This document shows, piece after piece, positions 61,715 to 64,000 of a stretch of 64,000 nucleotides of DNA (position 1 is the stretch's first letter; each line of letters starts with the position of its first letter). The stretch covers positions 20,884-84,883 of the forward strand of contig JAQTPT010000010.1 in assembly GCA_028712795.1 (NCBI GenBank), in the 5' to 3' direction. Made by a program: the position numbers and the translations under genes. The stretch is from Methylococcales bacterium (GTDB lineage: Bacteria; Pseudomonadota; Gammaproteobacteria; Methylococcales; Methylomonadaceae). The notes under the pieces were generated by a model. That model was given only the letters and a program-made list of their open reading frames with translations. It did not search any database and was not told where the DNA came from.

Positions 61715-62796
61715 AACACTCCATACAAGTTAAACTAGAAAATCTCTGCGAACGTTATGATGAAATCGCCGCCTTACTTTCGGAACCTGAAGTACAAAGC
61801 AATCAAAACAGATTTCGGGCATTGAGCCAGGAATATGCCCAAATCGCACCCCTGGTTGATTGTTACAAAAGATACGAACAGGCATTAAAAACGCTGGCTT
61901 CGGCCAAAGAAATGGCCAGCGATAACGACCCCGAATTGAGGGAAATGGCCAAAGAAGAAGTCAATGAAGCGGAAGATCTGATAGAAACGCTGGATCATGA
62001 ATTACAAGTATTGCTTCTACCCAAAGATCCCAACGACAACCGCAATATTTTCCTGGAAATACGCGCGGGCACTGGCGGTGATGAAGCCGCTATTTTTTCA
62101 GGCGACCTAAGCCGCATGTATCAACGCTACGCAGAAAGAAAGGGCTGGCAAACAGAAATTATCAGCGAAAGCCAGGGCGACCACGGCGGCTACAAAGAAG
62201 TGATTTTGAGAATTGCCGGGCGGGATGTGTATTCCCAATTAAAATTTGAATCCGGTGCGCACCGCGTTCAACGCGTGCCGGAAACCGAGTCGCAAGGCCG
62301 CATCCATACCTCCGCCTGTACCGTCGCCATCATGCCCGAAGTCGAAGAAGTGGATGCCATCGACATCAATCCAGCCGACCTTAAAGTTGACACCTACCGC
62401 GCATCAGGTGCCGGTGGGCAGCACATCAATAAAACCGAATCCGCTATCCGCATTACCCATATCCCATCGGGTGTGGTGGTGGAATGCCAGGACGAGCGCT
62501 CGCAACACAAAAACCGCGCACGGGCCATGTCTTTGCTGGCATCCCGATTGTTGTCCGCGGAACAGGAAAAACAACATGCCGAGCAATCGGCAACCCGAAA
62601 GTTGCAAGTCGGCAGCGGCGACCGCTCCGAACGCATCCGCACCTATAATTACCCGCAAGGACGCTTAACCGATCACCGCATCAATTTAACGCTATATAAA
62701 CTGGATGACATCATGCAGGGCGGACTGGAACACGTCATCCAGCCATTGATTAGCGAGCATCAAGCGGAATTGTTGACGCAGCTGGGGGATGATTAA
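61711..62796 (+). CDS. prfA: Peptide chain release factor 1
   Basis: 361 residues. GGQ motif in [20 protein letters not shown], and [18 protein letters not shown] and the C-terminal [20 protein letters not shown] are diagnostic. It terminates translation at UAA/UAG. The usual downstream prmC (its methylase) is absent; instead a toxin-antitoxin pair follows. Confidence 0.97.
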   Translation: MKHSIQVKLENLCERYDEIAALLSEPEVQSNQNRFRALSQEYAQIAPLVDCYKRYEQALKTLASAKEMASDNDPELREMAKEEVNEAEDLIETLDHELQVLLLPKDPNDNRNIFLEIRAGTGGDEAAIFSGDLSRMYQRYAERKGWQTEIISESQGDHGGYKEVILRIAGRDVYSQLKFESGAHRVQRVPETESQGRIHTSACTVAIMPEVEEVDAIDINPADLKVDTYRASGAGGQHINKTESAIRITHIPSGVVVECQDERSQHKNRARAMSLLASRLLSAEQEKQHAEQSATRKLQVGSGDRSERIRTYNYPQGRLTDHRINLTLYKLDDIMQGGLEHVIQPLISEHQAELLTQLGDD

Positions 62797-62844
62797 GCGT
62801 TTTGTGTGGGCGCGAGTCCAACGAACAAATCAGGAGTTAAATAC

Positions 62845-63054
62845 ATGAATACAGCAGAAAAAATTTATCATGATGTACAGGATTTTCCGGAACATTTAGC
62901 GTTAGAGGTTTTGCATTTTGTAGAGTTTTTAAAAAATAAAAACCCGTTAAAAATACCAAACGAAACCACTCAGACTGCAATAGAGGCGGGTGAACGTGGC
63001 GAATATGAGACCGTAACGCTAGAAGAATTAAAAAAGAATTGGGATGAGGCGTGA
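62845..63054 (+). CDS. DUF2281-type antitoxin
   Basis: 69 residues from the ATG at 62845 (AGGAG 8 bp upstream). AEKIYHDVQDFPEHLALEVL and HFVEFLKNK form the DUF2281 helix found in antitoxins of YafQ/RelE-like toxins. The acidic C-terminus (VTLEELKKNWDEA) likely wraps the toxin. Its stop overlaps the toxin GTG start (GTGA). Confidence 0.85.
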   Translation: MNTAEKIYHDVQDFPEHLALEVLHFVEFLKNKNPLKIPNETTQTAIEAGERGEYETVTLEELKKNWDEA

Positions 63055-63320
63055 GAGTTATTGTTCAGACATCGCAGTTTAAACGGGATTTAAAAAAGGT
63101 AAAACATTCAGGTCGTTACAAAATAGAGGATTTGCTTGCGTTGGTTGAGTTATTGGCTACTGATAAACCATTGCCTGAAAACTATCAGCCACATGATTTA
63201 ACGGGCAATTGGAAGTTGCATCAGGAATGCCATATAAAATCAGATTGGCTGTTAATTTATAGGTTATTACCCGAAGAACTATTGTTAGTCAGGACAGGTT
63301 CGCATAGCGAGTTATTTTAA
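63051..63320 (+). CDS. YafQ-family mRNA interferase toxin
   Basis: 89 residues from GTG 63051. TSQFKRDLKKVKHSGRYKIE, then PLPENYQPHDLTGNWKLHQECHI (in parts) and SDWLLIYRL, VRTGSHSELF match YafQ, including the conserved H-E-C-H and final S-H-S-E-L-F with the catalytic His. It cleaves mRNA on the ribosome when free. Second gene of the pair. Confidence 0.9.
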   Translation: MRVIVQTSQFKRDLKKVKHSGRYKIEDLLALVELLATDKPLPENYQPHDLTGNWKLHQECHIKSDWLLIYRLLPEELLLVRTGSHSELF

Positions 63321-63475
63321 AAATATCGGGTTAGGTAAATTCCCAGATTCCACTGCACTCCATCTAGGCTATTTGCTATGTCGAAGAGCGTCAACAGTTG
63401 CAAAAAGCTAATCTGTGAATGAAATTCTTGCGGAAATAGAAAGAATCATGTGGCCTAGTTAACGTAACCTGACCT

Positions 63476-63874
63476 ATGCAACTAATTTTATACATAACTA
63501 TGCACTATGCAAAATCAAAACGAAAAAATATAAAATCTATTTGCAATCTATGCAGAGTAGAGAAAGACCTATCGTGGGATCATGTTCCACCACAGGGTGG
63601 AATTGAGCTTACAACTATTCAGATGGAAACAATTTTCTCGCTACTGACAGGAAACAAGGAAACTCCCAGAACATCCCAAAATGGAATGAAGTATCGAACA
63701 ATTTGCAGTGACTGTAATTCTTATCTTGGAAAAGAATTTGATCCAACAATTAACGATTTTGCGTTATCGGCAGGTAGATATTTACAGAGTACGATTGAAC
63801 TACCAGACACGATAAACCATAAAGTTATGCCACAACGTTTTAATGAAAGCTATTTTAGGTCATCTCATCGCTGC
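63476..63874 (+). pseudogene. HNH-like zinc-binding nuclease gene, 3' end cut by an insertion
   Basis: The frame encodes about 130 residues with ICNLCRVEKDLSWDHVPPQG and YRTICSDCNSYLGKEFDP. The CxxC...DHVPP...CxxCN layout is an HNH-like nuclease fold with a structural zinc. The frame ends at SHRC and a stop right where the left end of an IS begins (GGGCCTGTCC near 63880), so the C-terminus is probably truncated. No strong ribosome site; the start is uncertain. Confidence 0.55.
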
Positions 63875-63879
63875 TAAGG

Positions 63880-64000
63880 GCCTGTCCAAAAATAAGTGGA
63901 ACAAGTTGTAGGAATAAGAGATGATGTCTGCATGGGCACAGAAGAGATCATTGAAACCCTCCGTAAGAAATTTGAACGCGTTTCCGAGGTTCTGGATGAG
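63880..64000 (+). mobile_element. ISAzo13-like insertion element, left end
   Basis: The element seems to begin at about GGGCCTGTCCAAAAATAAGT (63880). A frame from ATG 63932 reads MGTEEIIETLRKKFERVSEV then LDE to the window end, matching the N-terminus of ISAzo13-family transposases (...KF--L-PVLDER-RRLWAA). The element continues beyond the window. It probably interrupted the HNH-like gene. Confidence 0.6.

Noticed and set aside
1..64000. CRISPR arrays, rRNA operons and replication origins
   Set aside because: No regularly spaced direct repeats, no rRNA-like sequence and no DnaA-box cluster were noticed; the tandem repeats at 22240-22850 are coding.

Overview
The window looks like chromosomal DNA of a diazotrophic gammaproteobacterium. 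It carries rseC, lolB, ubiC and the canonical lolB-ispE-tRNA(Gln)-prs-rplY-pth and hemA-prfA blocks, plus an Azotobacter-like order of nif accessory genes. A Methylococcales (methanotroph) origin is my inference from overall gene content; no diagnostic methane gene lies in the window.

Layout. 1-1.9 kb: a truncated haemoglobin cut by the window start, a broken nitronate monooxygenase, an SDR oxidoreductase and a decayed small gene. 1.9-7.8 kb: a three-gene RND efflux operon (outer-membrane factor, adaptor, pump). 7.9-8.1 kb: an IS21 istB remnant. 8.3-19.5 kb (minus strand): nif accessory cluster, in transcription order iscA(nif)-nifU-nifS-nifV-[48-aa ORF]-cysE-[helical protein]-[36-aa membrane peptide]-nifW-nifZ-nifM-clpX-grx::bolA-nifF-Rieske-rseC-unknown. 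A sigma-54 promoter and a NifA-type upstream site precede it, and a short second NifZ is divergent. 20-26.7 kb: SagB-type oxidoreductase, a repeat-rich protein with an S74 self-cleaving chaperone tail, a shrunken Wza-like protein, a radical SAM protein, dead transposases and a di-iron hydroxylase-like protein. 28-32.8 kb: icd, ridA, recG, ubiC.

32.8-37 kb is the most unusual part. It holds relics of fccB and fccA (flavocytochrome c sulfide dehydrogenase) and then a decayed diversity-generating retroelement (DGR): a stub of the reverse transcriptase, an intact Avd-like four-helix protein, a GC hairpin, and a 972-residue target protein. The target combines DUF4062, a STAND NTPase, a membrane segment and a formylglycine-enzyme/C-type-lectin domain whose last about 30 residues look like a DGR variable region. 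This resembles a conflict or immune sensor whose ligand-binding end was once hypermutated. The template repeat and most of the RT are missing here.

37-49.6 kb: a DUF2272 lipoprotein, a secreted metallophosphoesterase, and a divergent three-gene set (RimK-like ATP-grasp ligase; DUF2817 carboxypeptidase-like; GNAT fused to a C39-like peptidase) that looks like a peptide-tagging system. An iron-type ABC importer follows. 49.9-54.2 kb: a giant CHASE1-PAS-GGDEF-EAL-CZB c-di-GMP protein. 54.2-62.8 kb: a RAYT remnant and conserved housekeeping genes. 62.8-64 kb: a DUF2281/YafQ toxin-antitoxin pair, an HNH-like gene cut by an insertion, and the 5' end of an ISAzo13-like transposase. Two families of REP-like palindromes are scattered through the nif region, and some supply stop codons of adjacent genes.
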